Positions 32,801 to 42,436 of a DNA stretch of 64,000 nucleotides are shown one piece after another (the first letter of the stretch is position 1; the number at the start of each line of letters is the position of its first letter). Origin of the DNA: Notamacropus eugenii (taxonomy: Eukaryota > Chordata > Mammalia > Diprotodontia > Macropodidae); contig NC_092876.1 in the NCBI RefSeq assembly GCF_028372415.1, forward strand, positions 65,296,885 to 65,360,884, given 5' to 3'. Made by a program: the position numbers and the translations under genes. Below the pieces are notes generated by a model. That model made no database searches. It saw nothing but the letters and a program-made list of their open reading frames with translations, and was not told the DNA's origin.

Positions 32801-33130
32801 GAAAAAGAGAACGAAGGAAGTGGGTAAAGAGGGAAAGGCGAGAGGAAAGGGATAAGAGAAAAGCGGTGGTGGGAGATGAGGAAAGAGGATGAGGAGAGGG
32901 AGGGAGACGAAGGGGAGAGGGGGGAGATTGTGGAGGAGGAGGAGGAGCAAAGGGAATAGGGATGGGGAGGGGAAGGGAGGAGTGAGGAGGGGCCATGGTG
33001 GGGCAAGCGGAGCCGAGAGGGGGAGAGGGAAGGGAAGAGGAAAGGAGGGGCGGTACAGAGCAAGGAGAGGGATGTGGGTGGGGCGGAGGTCGTGGGAGGG
33101 ACCAGGAGAAGGAGGAGGCGGGGCTCGGAG
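32800..33130 (+). repeat. Polypurine tract before the CLIC4 promoter
   Basis: About 330 bases in which the + strand is overwhelmingly A/G (GAAAGGG, GGAGGAGG blocks). With 32330-32705 it makes one of the longest strand-asymmetric purine regions in the window, ending where GC boxes begin. Confidence 0.85.
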
Positions 33131-33368
33131 GAAGTCTGGCGTGGGGATAGGCGGAGGGGCGGGCGGCACGAGGCGCACTGGCCCCGCCCCCGCCGGCCGT
33201 TGGAGTGGGCACGAGCGCCGGCCGCCGCCTCCCCTCAGTCGCGCTGAGCAGGCAGAGCGTCCGTTCGGTCCCGGAGGGAGCGCGAGAGCGAGTGCGAGCG
33301 CGGGAGCTCGAGCGGGCGGAGGCGCGGCCGGACCAGTAGCGAGCAGCCCGGGGAGCCCGAGCTTGGCC
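33040..33368 (+). promoter_or_regulatory. CLIC4: CLIC4 core promoter and 5' UTR
   Basis: A TATA-less, CpG-rich promoter. GC boxes are at 33047-33053, 33080-33086, 33118-33124, 33156-33166 (GGGGCGGGCGG) and, in reverse, 33182-33194 (CCCCGCCCCCGCC). This architecture normally gives several nearby start sites; they probably lie around 33200-33260 (inferred, not seen). Sequence after that to 33368 would be 5' UTR. Confidence 0.75.
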
Positions 33369-33440
33369 ATGGCGCTTTCGATGCCGGTAAACGGGCTGAA
33401 GGAGGAGGACAAAGAGCCCGTCATCGAGCTCTTCGTCAAG
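33369..33440 (+). CDS. CLIC4: CLIC4 first coding exon (chloride intracellular channel 4, residues 1-24)
   Basis: CLIC4 is a glutathione-transferase-fold protein that exists in soluble form and at membranes. It is linked to chloride conductance, actin and endosome dynamics, TGF-beta signalling and apoptosis. The exon reads MALSMPVNGL..., then EEDKEPVIELFVK, matching human CLIC4 residues 1-24 with two substitutions (Leu to Val at 7 and 18). The ATG has a good context (GGCCATGG) and is the family's known start. Translation stays open into CAAG followed by GTGAGG, a consensus donor, at the position where known CLIC4 exon 1 ends (before AGSDGESIG). The exon covers only the disordered tail and first beta strand. 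The redox-active CPFS motif, the membrane-inserting segment and the helical domain are in later exons outside the window. CLIC5 and CLIC6 are excluded because their N-termini differ. Confidence 0.94.
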
Positions 33441-33446
33441 GTGAGG
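33438..33446 (+). other. CLIC4: CLIC4 exon 1 splice donor
   Basis: AAG then GTGAGG is a near-consensus donor. The exon ends in phase 0, as in known CLIC4 genes. Confidence 0.9.
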
Positions 33447-33699
33447 GGCGCCCGGGACCCGACGGGAGGGACCCCGGGGGAGCTCGGAGCGGCGCCCCTT
33501 CCGAGCCCGCCCAGCCGGCCCATTGTCTCTGCCGGGCCGCCAGCCCCGAGCAGCTCCGGGACAGCCAGCCCGGCTGCGCGTCCTGCCGCGAGCGTGGGGG
33601 CCGCCGTGGCTGCCCGGGGCCTCGTGCCGCCAGCCTCCCGCTTAAAGACCCCGTCCCACGAGAGAGCGCCGGGATCGTGGGCTGGAGGGAACCTTTGTT

Positions 33700-34480
33700 A
33701 GAACGTGGAGAAAGGGGGTGTGTGTAGGGGGGAGGGCTCAGAGAGAGTCCTAGCCAGGAGGGGCGTAGAACGTGGGATGTCCCGGCTGGGAGAACGGAGG
33801 GCTCTTAGAGATGTCCAGGCTGGGAGGGGCCGTAGAACACGGGATGCCCGGGCCGGGAGGGGCCGTAGAACACGGGGTGCCCGGGCCGGGAGGGGCCGTA
33901 GAACACGGGATGCCCGAGCCGGGAGGGGCCGTAGAACACGGGGTGCCCGGGCCGGGAGGGGCCGTAGAACACGGGGTGCCCGGGCCGGGAGGGCTCTTAG
34001 AACGTGGGATGTCCGAACTGGGAGGGGCCGTAGAACACGGGGTGCCCGGGCCGGGAGGGGCCGTAGAACACGGGATGCCCGAGCCGGGAGGGGCCGTAGA
34101 ACACGGGATGCCCGGGCCGGGAGGGGCCGTAGAACACGGGGTGTCCTGGCTGGGAGGGCTCTTAGAACGTGGGATGTCCGAGCTGGGAGGGGCCGTAGAA
34201 CACGGGGTGCCCGGGCCGGGAGGGGCCGTAGAACACGGGGTGTCCTGGCTGGGAGGGCTCTTAGAACGTGGGATGTCCGAGCTGGGAGGGGCCGTAGAAC
34301 ACGGGGTGCCCGGGCCGGGAGGGGCCGTAGAACACGGGATGCCCGAGCCGGGAGGGGCCGTAGAACACGGGGTGTCCTGGCTGGGAGGGCTCTTAGAACA
34401 CGGGATGTCCCGGCGGGAGGGCGGAGAGCTCTTAGAACACAGGACTTCAGAGGTGGAAGGAGGGCTCTGGCACACAGGAG
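33700..34480 (+). repeat. 33-bp GC-rich minisatellite in CLIC4 intron 1
   Basis: About 20 units. Seventeen consecutive units of exactly 33 bases lie at 33831-34391; irregular units flank them at 33700-33830 and 34392-34460. Three main unit types recur: CGTAGAACACGGGGTGCCCG, CGTAGAACACGGGATGCCCG and CTTAGAACGTGGGATGTCCG. A ~99-base three-unit block recurs (from 34128 and 34227). Since 33 is a multiple of three and stops are rare, four frames stay open (245-299 codons), but it is not coding. Each unit has several G runs on the + strand. The right edge merges into an antisense CORE-SINE. Confidence 0.97.
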
Positions 34481-34529
34481 CTGGAGCTGGCAGCAAGCTG
34501 GCAGCTTAGCCCAGAACTGAGTGAGCAGA

Positions 34530-34700
34530 ACGCCCGAGCTCTCAGAGTTAGACGTGGAAGGGCCGTTAGAGCCTTGCCATCCACCCCCATTCTGCACACG
34601 CTCACCGTGTGACCTCAGAAGTACCAGTGACTTTTCCCAGAGTCACACGACCTATGAGTGAAAATGAGATTCAAACTTTGGTCTTTGGCTCTAAGTTATA
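34530..34700 (-). mobile_element. CORE-SINE next to the 33-bp array
   Basis: Antisense SINE order: AGAGTTAGACGTGGAAGGG (tail monomer), CATCCACCCCCATTCTGC, AGAGTCACACGACCTATG, GAGATTCAAACTTTGGTC. The tail monomer is homologous to the array unit, so the array lies at the tail end of this SINE. Confidence 0.75.
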
Positions 34701-34854
34701 AGCTCCCTCCAGGGTTGTTAGGGACGTTTGTGGGTGGGAAAGATTCTTTCCCCAAATTTTAGAGTCTTTAAGGTGAGATTCTATGGGAGAACCTTTGTGG
34801 AATTGTGGAAAGCTGTTGTGATAAAACTGTCACCCCACCTCTCCCAGTCTGGCC

Positions 34855-35090
34855 CCCTCCCGAGGCAGCTGGGCCTGGAGCTGGAGGACCCTGAGTTCAA
34901 GGCCAGCCAAAGACGCATACAAGCTATGTAATCGTGGGCAAGTCATTGCTTAGTTTGCTCAGCTGGAAAATGGGGATAATAACCCACAGCACCTACCTCC
35001 CAGGGTTGTTGTGTTCAGTTCAGATGAGGTCTCTGTAAAGGACGGTGCCTGGCGCATAGTAGGTCCTTAATACATACTTGTGTCCTTTCC
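34855..35090 (+). mobile_element. MIR-type CORE-SINE
   Basis: GGAGGACCCTGAGTTCAAGG, AATCGTGGGCAAGTCATTG, GGAAAATGGGGATAATAACC, CTGGCGCATAGTAGGTCC. Confidence 0.85.
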
Positions 35091-35284
35091 CTCTGCTTTT
35101 CCAAGAACCCTTCTGTGCAGAGTTCTTCCATGACTCCTCTCTTTTTCCTCTGTGGTCTTTAGCCCACTCTGAGCCTCTCCCTAGCTTTGTTGGAAGTCCC
35201 TGAAGCCAAGGTACTATCCAGCCAAGACACTTGTGAGGAGAGAAACGTTTTTTGAGAACAAAGCATTTTAGGAAGTGGCACTCT

Positions 35285-35490
35285 AGTGTAAGATTTCTGA
35301 GTTTAAAGTCAGAAGAGAGCTGAATTCCGATCTTGCTTCTGGCACTAACTACCTACTGAGCTACGGCACTTGACTTCTCTGAACTTAGTTTCCTCATTGG
35401 TCGAATGGGGCTTTTGTGAGCCTCAGATGAGATAAAGTCTATTCAGAGTTTTGTTGACCTTAAAGTGCTGTATAAATACAAGTTGTGATT
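35285..35490 (+). mobile_element. MIR-type CORE-SINE
   Basis: AAAGTCAGAAGAGAGCTG, TAGTTTCCTCATTGGTCG, CTTAAAGTGCTGTATAAATAC are in sense order. Confidence 0.8.
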
Positions 35491-35499
35491 CATAGCATC

Positions 35500-36055
35500 A
35501 GAAAAAAAATAGTAGCTTCCCTAGCTCTCCTCCTATTGAGCTAATTTGACTAGCTAGGATTAAAATATAACTTTTTGAAAAATTGCTATAAAAATGGATC
35601 AATTCCCTAGCCTCTGGAAAAAATAACATAACTTTCCTAGTTAATTCTTTGACCATCTGGCTTTCTTCTTTCTCAAACATCGAGTATTTGCATGATTCAA
35701 CATTTTGGCCACAGTAGCATGTGTTGCTGTCACAGGACCAATTGTGTGTTGTCTTTTGTTTTAGCAGAGAAATTGTGATGACCAAAACATCCAAAGCCAT
35801 TGTGCATGAGGGTTTTACACTATTATTTTTTTCCTCTTGTTGCTTTACCTTTTTTTTTAATGAAGTTTCTAGACTACTAGAATAATTACTCATAACATCT
35901 CTCTATTGTTTAGTTCTTGATATTTTCACTCAAAAGTGAGAGGGGAGAGAATTTTTACACGTGTGTAGGTCTGTGGTCAGCCTCTTTAATGTCTGAGAAT
36001 TTTTAACCTGGTTTGTGAAAGGAGAGAGATTCACTTAGATGTTAACAGCAATTTT
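35500..36055. other. AT-rich unique intron sequence
   Basis: No repeat or coding evidence beyond a 131-codon minus-strand open frame without recognisable motifs. Confidence 0.5.
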
Positions 36056-36059
36056 TAAC

Positions 36060-36250
36060 ATGCTCTCATTTAGCAAACTTTTATTAATGACGACCAGTTG
36101 TATACCAAGTTGTGCTTTGGGCCAACTGAGGAGGGAGGTGTGCCCTCATAAGGCATAAATATGAGCACAGGTCCCTGTAATATATATTACATGACAAATA
36201 AGTTCCAACCAAGTGCTGTGAGAAGATAGCTGGGGGAGAGCTTATGAAGG
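36060..36250 (-). mobile_element. L2 LINE 3' fragment, decayed
   Basis: AGCAAACTTTTATTAATGACG, TATACCAAGTTGTGC, CCAACCAAGTGCTGTGAG. Confidence 0.45.
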
Positions 36251-36299
36251 TTGGACATCATCATTCCAATGACAAGGTAATTTAAAATTCTGAATTTAT

Positions 36300-36700
36300 A
36301 TTTTTCCCTCTCAGGAATTTTCTGAGTGAAAGGCAGGGGTTGGTTTGGGAGAGAGAGTGCTGTTTTGTAAGTGATATAAAGGTCTTCAAATGGAAGATTT
36401 CTTTCAGATATTGGTTTCACCCTTTGATTCAGAGAAGGACCAGCCAGTTAAGCCAGCTCCAGGTCACTCCATGGTTTTGGAAGTATTTGGGGTGGCAGGT
36501 CTTCCCTTCAAAAGGATCTGAAATTGGGGGATAAGGGAGTGTTTGAAGGGAGGGCAGGGACTGGTTTTGAACCTTTTCTGCCCTTGAGTGCCAGAAGCCT
36601 TGTCTTAAATTTGCCAGCTCTCACTAAATTCATTCTTAATTTGAAGAGAGTTGAGAGACTTAATTTGTTCTTATTTGAATCACCTTGATGGGCCAATTTA
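36300..36700. other. Unique intron sequence
   Basis: Nothing recognised. Confidence 0.55.
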
Positions 36701-36704
36701 TCCT

Positions 36705-36910
36705 TCATTGTTTTGTTAATCAACCTGCATTTATTATGTGTCTGGTACTTTTCTACTCTCTTGCCTGCCCTCAAGGAACTCACATTCCAATGCATGAGTC
36801 TACATGCAAACAACTCTGTACTGTAAGATATCTACCAGGCAGATAAAGGACAAGCTCCACAGGAAGGCACTGAAGTCAAGGAGGACTGGGGAAGGAAGCC
36901 CCGAGGTGGA
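36705..36910 (-). mobile_element. L2 LINE 3' fragment
   Basis: CATTTATTATGTGTCTGGTAC, CCTGCCCTCAAGGAACTCAC, GCAAACAACTCTGTACTG, GAAGGCACTGAAGTCAAGG. Confidence 0.75.
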
Positions 36911-37239
36911 GATGGGGGATGGGCTTCCATATGTGACAGCCATCAGTAGCAGTTCAAAACACAGGATCAGTGGGATGGTCCTTTTTTTCTCAGATTCTCT
37001 TTTCAGAACCCACGTGGGAAACATTTGAGGTGGTGATGGGGGGACTATTCAAGTCAATACAGTATTTTTTAGGACAGTGAGAGTAGAGGGAGATGGCTGT
37101 TATCCTTGTGTTAGCCACAATGGTAGTGTCACAAACTTGTTCTACTCTGAATTTGTAGCAGAACATTACTATTTATACTTATGGCATGTAACCTGGATGA
37201 AATAGATTTAAAACAGCTTTTTCTGGGAGACAGATTAAA

Positions 37240-37475
37240 AGATGTTTGAATGACCTGTATGAGACAGTGAAGGACACTGGACTTGGAGACAGAAAATTTG
37301 GGTTCCAGTACCAGTTCTCTGTTGCTTATGAGCTTGGTCAAGATGCTTTTCTGAGCCCTAGCTTCTTTATCTACAAAATAAGGAGTAATAATTGCCCTAT
37401 CTTGTAGCTTACTGAGGAGCCACTGACTTAGTTCTGTGAAGTGCTATACAAATGCCACCTATTTTGGTGTTAGAG
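37240..37475 (+). mobile_element. CORE-SINE
   Basis: CACTGGACTTGGAGACAG, TTGGGTTCCAGTACCAG, TCTTTATCTACAAAATAAGG, GAAGTGCTATACAAATGCC. Confidence 0.8.
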
Positions 37476-37760
37476 GATATAGAGCTAGAAAAGACTTCAG
37501 GGCTCATCTAGTCCAAGCCCTTGATTTTTATGGATAAGAAAATTGAAACACATGGAAAGGAAGTCCTAGGCATCAGCCTAGGATCCCAAAGCTCAGAGCT
37601 GGAAGGGGCCTCAGTGACTACTCAGCCTCATTCCCCTTTATAGCAGACCTAGATAAGTAAGGTGAATTGCCTAAGATCACACAGAAATCAGTATCATGGA
37701 GGGAGGGGGAGGAGGTTTTAAATTCAGGTCTCTGAATTCTCTAAATTTGTCTTCAAATCC
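37475..37760 (-). mobile_element. Two tandem CORE-SINE remnants
   Basis: GAGCTAGAAAAGACTTCAGGG to AAATTGAAACACATGG, then GCTCAGAGCTGGAAGGGGCC to AAGATCACACAGAAATCAG: two antisense bodies head to tail. Confidence 0.75.
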
Positions 37761-37849
37761 TGCCTTCTTTTTGTTATTAACGAATGAATGAAAAAGGATT
37801 TCAAAATGCTTACTATGTGTCAGGCATTTTGAAAATATCTTTACTTCTT

Positions 37850-38790
37850 AAATATTTCTCAATTACCTTTAAAATTTTTTAACATTCATTTTTAAAAATT
37901 TTAAGTTCCAAATTCTTTCCCTCCCTTCTGACCCACCCTCCTTCTTGGGAAGGCAAGCAGTTTGATATCAATTATACCTGTGAAGTCTTGCAAAACATAT
38001 TTCTCTATTAAGCATGTTGCAAAAGAAAACACAAAAAACCCCTAGAAAAATATAGTAAAAGAAGTATGTTTAAATCTTCATTTAGAGTTCATCAGCTTGC
38101 TCTCTGGAGGTGGATAGCATTTTTCATCATAGGTTCTTTGGAGTTTTGTTGGATTATTGCCTTCATCAGAGTAGCTAAGTCTTTCACAGTTGTGACCATT
38201 GTATAGTTTGCTGTTATTGTATACAATATTTTCCTGGTTCTGCTCATTTCACTTTGCATCAGTTCATATAAGTCTCTCCAGCCTTTTCTGAAACCATTCT
38301 GTTCCTTATTTTTTATAGCACAGTAGAGTCGCATACATGTTTTTCAGCCATTTCCCAATTGATGGGCATCCTCTGAATTTCCAATTCTTTGCCACCACAA
38401 AAAGAGCTGTTATAAATTTGTTTTTGTGCAAATAGGTCCTTTTCCATTTTCTTTTATCTCTTGGGATAAAGGCCTACTTATGATGTTGCTGAATCAGAGG
38501 ATATGCACAGCTTTATAACCCTTTGGACATAGTTCCAAATTGTTCTCTGGAGCAGTTGGACTAGTTCACAACTCCACCAACGGTGCATTTGTTTCTCAGT
38601 TTTTCCACAGCCCCTCCAGCATTTGTCCTTTTCTTTTGCTGTTATGTTAGCCAATCTGATAGTGTGAAGTGGTATCTCAGAATTGTTTTAATTTGCATTT
38701 CTCTAATCAGTAGTTATTTAGAGCACTTTTCATGTGATTGTTGAGAGCTTTGCTTTCTTCTTCTGAAAACTGTCAGCTATTTTTCTAAAT
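37850..38790 (-). mobile_element. 5'-truncated L1 LINE
   Basis: Antisense L1 3' UTR at the left (TTAAGTTCCAAATTC, GGCAAGCAGTTTGATATC) and ORF2 C-terminus to the right (CCAATTGATGGGCATCC, CTTTGCCACCACAAAAAG, GGTATCTCAGAATTG). A MRLYCAIKNKEQNGFRK block at 38092-38334 is the ORF2 end. Confidence 0.85.
38092..38334 (-). pseudogene. L1 ORF2 C-terminal relic
   Basis: Minus-strand block with YCAIKNKEQNGFRKGW, then LYELMQSEMSRTRK, homologous to the relic at 17852-18289 (YYCVVRNERDSFRKTW, YELMQSKVRT). More upstream ORF2 sequence up to ~38790 is decayed. Non-functional. Confidence 0.75.
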
Positions 38791-38944
38791 GTTAAATAGA
38801 AGCAAGTAAGACAGTTCCTACCCTCAAGGAGCTTACATTCTAATAGGGCAAGACTACACAGATTGTGGAGTGATGGTCAGTATATTGGGAACCAAGACAT
38901 AAGATTTTGCCATTTCTTATTTTAAAAATGAGAAAACTAAGGCT

Positions 38945-40200
38945 CAGACATGCATTGAGGGATAATCTACCGTCTCCTGAGGAAGCCTGTTCCTCTCTGA
39001 CTAAAATAGCTCCAATTCTTAGTAAGTTTTTTCCTTCTATCAAGTCACTATCTTGATTTCACCAATTTCCACCTGTTGCTCCTAGTTTTGCGTTCAGGAG
39101 GCCAAACAGACCAAGTCTAATCCCTGTTGCATGAGACAGTCCTTCAAATGTTAAATGGTTCTCATGTTCCTGGAAAGTCTTTTCTTCTCCAAGCTTCCTT
39201 CAGCCCAACATGCTGTTGCCGCACAGAACAGTAAACCACCAGTGCAGTCAGTACAACCCTCATTTATTATGTGATCACTGTGTCTGGAACATCACGTATG
39301 GCACTGAGGAAGACGGAATGTACGTGAGAAGTCAGCCTTCCTCTCACTGAGTTATTTGTACTCCACAGGGGGAGTTAAGACTCTGCTACCCAGGTCACAT
39401 GGGACTACTTGTGCCTGACCTGTAGGAGAGCATTCCAAGCTTGTATTGGTCTGATCGGACAGAGGCAGACACACTGTAACTCAACTCTAATGTAGGGATG
39501 TCATTTTGGTCCTCTTCAAGAACAAAGGACTGCAGCCAACCAACCCAATATTGCATGGACAATAAGTGCGCTGGAGATGTGTGTGTCAGTAGGAATGATC
39601 TTTAGGTCTACCTGGCTCATGCCTGTTAAATGGAATGGATTTCTCTAGGCCTGCATAGACTGAAGGCCCTTCACCTTCCTGTTTGCCCTACTACCAATAT
39701 TCTCCAGCTTTTCAAGGTCCTTCCCCAAACATGGTACCCACCACTGACCAGCTCTCCAGCTGAGGCCTGAGTACAACAGAGCTCTTGCCTGGAAGATTGT
39801 GCAGGCTTTTTGGGTTGCCGTAGCACCTCATTTATTCCAGAAGCTTTTAGTCCACTAAGATCCCCAGCCCTTTAACTGCAGATTAATTGTTGTATTACCA
39901 TGTCTCCCCATCTTTTACTTGTGAAATTGAGCTTTTAAACCTGAGTGTTGGATTTTGCATTTATTCCTACTGAATTTCATCTTTATCAGTTAAACTCGAC
40001 TGTTTTAGATACTGAGTATAATTCCACGTGTCCTTCTCAGCTTTGTGTCATTTGCTGATTTGAAATGCATGTTGTCTGGATCTATGCAGTTTATTTATAA
40101 AAACCATAAACAGCACAGGGCCAAGCTCTGCCACCAGAAACCTTCTTTTCAGTTGCACCCGCCCTCAGGATGGCAGGCTTGGAGGTACTTTGAAATCTTT
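38945..40200 (-). mobile_element. L3/CR1 LINE relic with RT motif
   Basis: At 40087-40125 the minus strand encodes LGPVLFMVFINKL, the CR1/L3 reverse-transcriptase block. Left of it the order matches CR1/L3 (TTTTGCATTTATTCCTACTG, AATTTCATCTTTATCAG). It is interrupted at 39230-39560 by an RTE-type element. Confidence 0.75.
39230..39560 (+). mobile_element. RTE-tailed SINE or RTE 3' end nested in L3/CR1
   Basis: The end TGTCATTTTGGTCCTCTTC, then AAGAACAAAGGACTGCAGCC resembles marsupial RTE-type 3' ends. Family assignment is tentative. Confidence 0.4.
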
Positions 40201-40830
40201 CTCCCTCATGGCTCATGACTTCTGCCTCAGTAATGCCTCTTGCATCCAGCCCCTTTCCATATCCATTCCCCCAGTTCAGGTCCTCATTCCCTCTTCCCAG
40301 GATTATTGTACTCCTCTTCTAATAGGTCTCCTTGCTCCCCAGTTCCACACTGCTGCCAAAATCACTTTCCTAGGACATAGCTCTTCTGTATCACTCCCCT
40401 GCCTCAGAGAGTAAGGTGGGTCCATGGTGCCTAGAACAAGACAGACTCCCAGTCTGGTGTTCTCCAGATCTGCTTCCAACCTACCTTTCCAAATGTAGTT
40501 CATATTTTCCCCTGAATGTACTGCATTTCAGCGCACCCAGCCTGATTGCTGTTTCCCAAACTCCTCACTCTCTTTCTGCCACCTTTGCTCTCCATACCCG
40601 GAATGCGTTCCCTCCTCACTGCTTTTCCCCCAAATCAGGACCCTGCATTCTCCTCCCCCATATTATCTCGTATTTACTTGTGGGAATCCAAATGATTTCC
40701 CTGCATCAGTAAAATGTAAACTCCTTGAGGTTAGAGACTTTCCTTTTTTGTCTCTGTGCAGTCAGTGTGTGGCACACTGCATTTCATATAGTGTATGTGC
40801 TTGCTTAATAGATGTTTGTTGAATTAAATT
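40200..40830 (+). mobile_element. L2 LINE 3' region
   Basis: CAGGATTATTGTACTCCTC, CTGCCAAAATCACTTTCCTAG, TCTGCCACCTTTGCTCTCC, CCGGAATGCGTTCCCTCC, AAACTCCTTGAGGTTAGAG, ending in a tail near 40820. Confidence 0.8.
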
Positions 40831-40834
40831 AAAC

Positions 40835-41570
40835 TGAATGCAGAGGAGGAGGTGAACCATTCAAAAGAAAGAGGAAGGGCAAAGAATGGCAAGGGTGCTG
40901 GCTCTTGACATCATTTAGAGGCAGGAAACTGGTGCAGGATTGATAGCCTTGGAAGGAAGAAGCCTGAGGATGGGAATCATTCAAACTTGTGGTGCCGGCC
41001 AGGCGGCTGTTTATAAACCGACAGACTCGGAAAATCCACCCTAGGCTCTGGAGAGCTTGCCCGGCACCGTGTCCCCACTTTCAGGATGCAACCTTCTTTC
41101 TGGATCTCTTTTCCCAGCCTGTCCTGGTCAGTAGCAACTAGGACCAAATATATGGCCAGAGCAGACAGGGTCCTTACTTTACTCAGCTGAAGTTGTACTA
41201 GGCCATCTCCTATCACAATGAGGAGGGGTTAGAGATCTCCTGGGAGAAGTTAGTGAAATAAATGAACAGAAAACCCAGGTAAATTTAAGAGAATGTTATC
41301 TTGGGTCTAGAGAGTCTGGCAGATTGTTACTGAGCTTCTTGAGGGAAAATTCAGGCTTTTGAGCTTTTGTATTTCTTGCTCCCCAGTGGCAATGGCAAGG
41401 ATCTTTACCTTTTTTTCTTTTTCCTAGACTATCTTTGAAGGCTTATCAGTGATTCTTTTAATACTACTAAAGTACAGGGTTGGTTTTTTAAAGGTGAGAG
41501 AACTCAGAGAAGAAAAGGTTCTAAGCTCTCATTCAGTTTAATGAATTGTGAATTCATGGCATTACAGAAT
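40835..41570. other. Unique intron sequence
   Basis: No coding or repeat evidence. Confidence 0.5.
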
Positions 41571-41574
41571 CTCA

Positions 41575-41690
41575 ACATTAGAGTTGGACTGACCTTTAGA
41601 GATCATTCAATCTGTTGCTCTCACTTTGCAGATGAGGAAACTGAGGCCCAGAGCTATGACAATGACTTGCCTGAAGTGGTAAACTCTTCC
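41575..41690 (-). mobile_element. CORE-SINE fragment
   Basis: AGAGTTGGACTGACC, GATCATTCAATCTG, GATGAGGAAACTGAGGCCC, GACTTGCCTGAAGTGG. Confidence 0.75.
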
Positions 41691-41699
41691 TGAGTCTTG

Positions 41700-42045
41700 G
41701 AGGAAAACCTGGAATGAATGTGCTAAGAGACTTGTGAAGGGGGGCTTGTAGGAGGCTGGAGAGCGATGACTGACCTGCCCACTTCCTGTGCTCTTGGAGC
41801 TGTGGAGCCACTGTGGCTTGAGTTTTCTTGAGGAGGGACTTAGAAAGGCCATAAAAGGGAATTTGCATTAGGCAGGACAGGAAGTGATTAAGGCATGAAT
41901 AAAAATTTCTTCCAAGTAGGGGGAAAGTCAGGATGGGTTTGGCAGTTCTTGAACTGAACCACTAAGCAGCCTTGCAAAGGATGGAAATAGCAGCCAGCAG
42001 CCAGGTCATGATTGCCTTGGTTTTTAGCTATAAACTCCCTATATG
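41700..42045. other. Unique intron sequence
   Basis: Nothing recognised. Confidence 0.5.
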
Positions 42046-42049
42046 TGAT

Positions 42050-42270
42050 TAAGTAGGTGTTGCAGTGGATAGAGCACAGGGCCTGGAGTCAGGAAGATTC
42101 AACTTCCTGAGTTCAAATCCGGCCTCAGACACTTATTAGCTGTGTGACCCTGTCACTTAACCCTGTTTGCCTCAATTTCCTCATCAGTAAATGAGCTGGA
42201 GAGGGAAATGATAAACCACTTAAGTATCTCAAGAAAACCCCAAATGGAGTCATGGAGATTGTACTTAGCT
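42050..42270 (+). mobile_element. Marsupial tRNA-derived SINE with RTE-type tail
   Basis: Same family as 13688-13944: GTTGCAGTGGATAGAGCAC, GAGTTCAAATCCGGCC, AAATGAGCTGGAGAGGG, AAACCCCAAATGGAGTCATGG. Confidence 0.85.
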
Positions 42271-42436
42271 GACTCCTAAGTCTAACTTTTTACTTTGTCT
42301 TCATTTTTTTAAAATCTGAAAATTTTAGCTCTAACTAGCCTCAGATTCCAGTCCCAGACACTGGTAGTGGGAATAGTAATTAGCCCTGTTTGAGTCCTCT
42401 TTCTTCTCTTCCTTCATTCCTCTTTTCTTTTCTGCT

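Larger units (their letters stand above)
33110..34440. other. CpG island over CLIC4 exon 1 and the 33-bp array
   Basis: CpG is frequent from the promoter through exon 1 and remains frequent through the minisatellite, where each 33-bp unit adds up to four CpGs. The repeat thus extends the island into intron 1. Confidence 0.85.
37780..38860 (-). mobile_element. L2 LINE 3' fragment split by an L1
   Basis: L2 text at 37790-37835 (CTTACTATGTGTCAGGCA) resumes at about 38800-38860 (GACAGTTCCTACCCTCAAGG, CTTACATTCTAATAGGGC). The gap is an antisense L1. Confidence 0.7.

Noticed and set aside
32783..33701. 246- and 270-codon open frames across the CLIC4 CpG island
   Set aside because: Stops are scarce in GC- and purine-rich DNA. 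The + frame merely reads through CLIC4 exon 1 and into intron 1; the known exon boundary with a strong donor explains the locus better.
33831..34391. CRISPR-like regular array
   Set aside because: Units abut directly with no spacers, and the host is a mammal. It is a minisatellite.
33698..34597. Very long open frames (up to 299 codons, both strands, repeated RVLRPLPAR or GAVEHG units)
   Set aside because: They are the 33-bp minisatellite read in several frames; 33 is a multiple of three and stops are rare in GC-rich units. They lie in CLIC4 intron 1 with no start context or family match.
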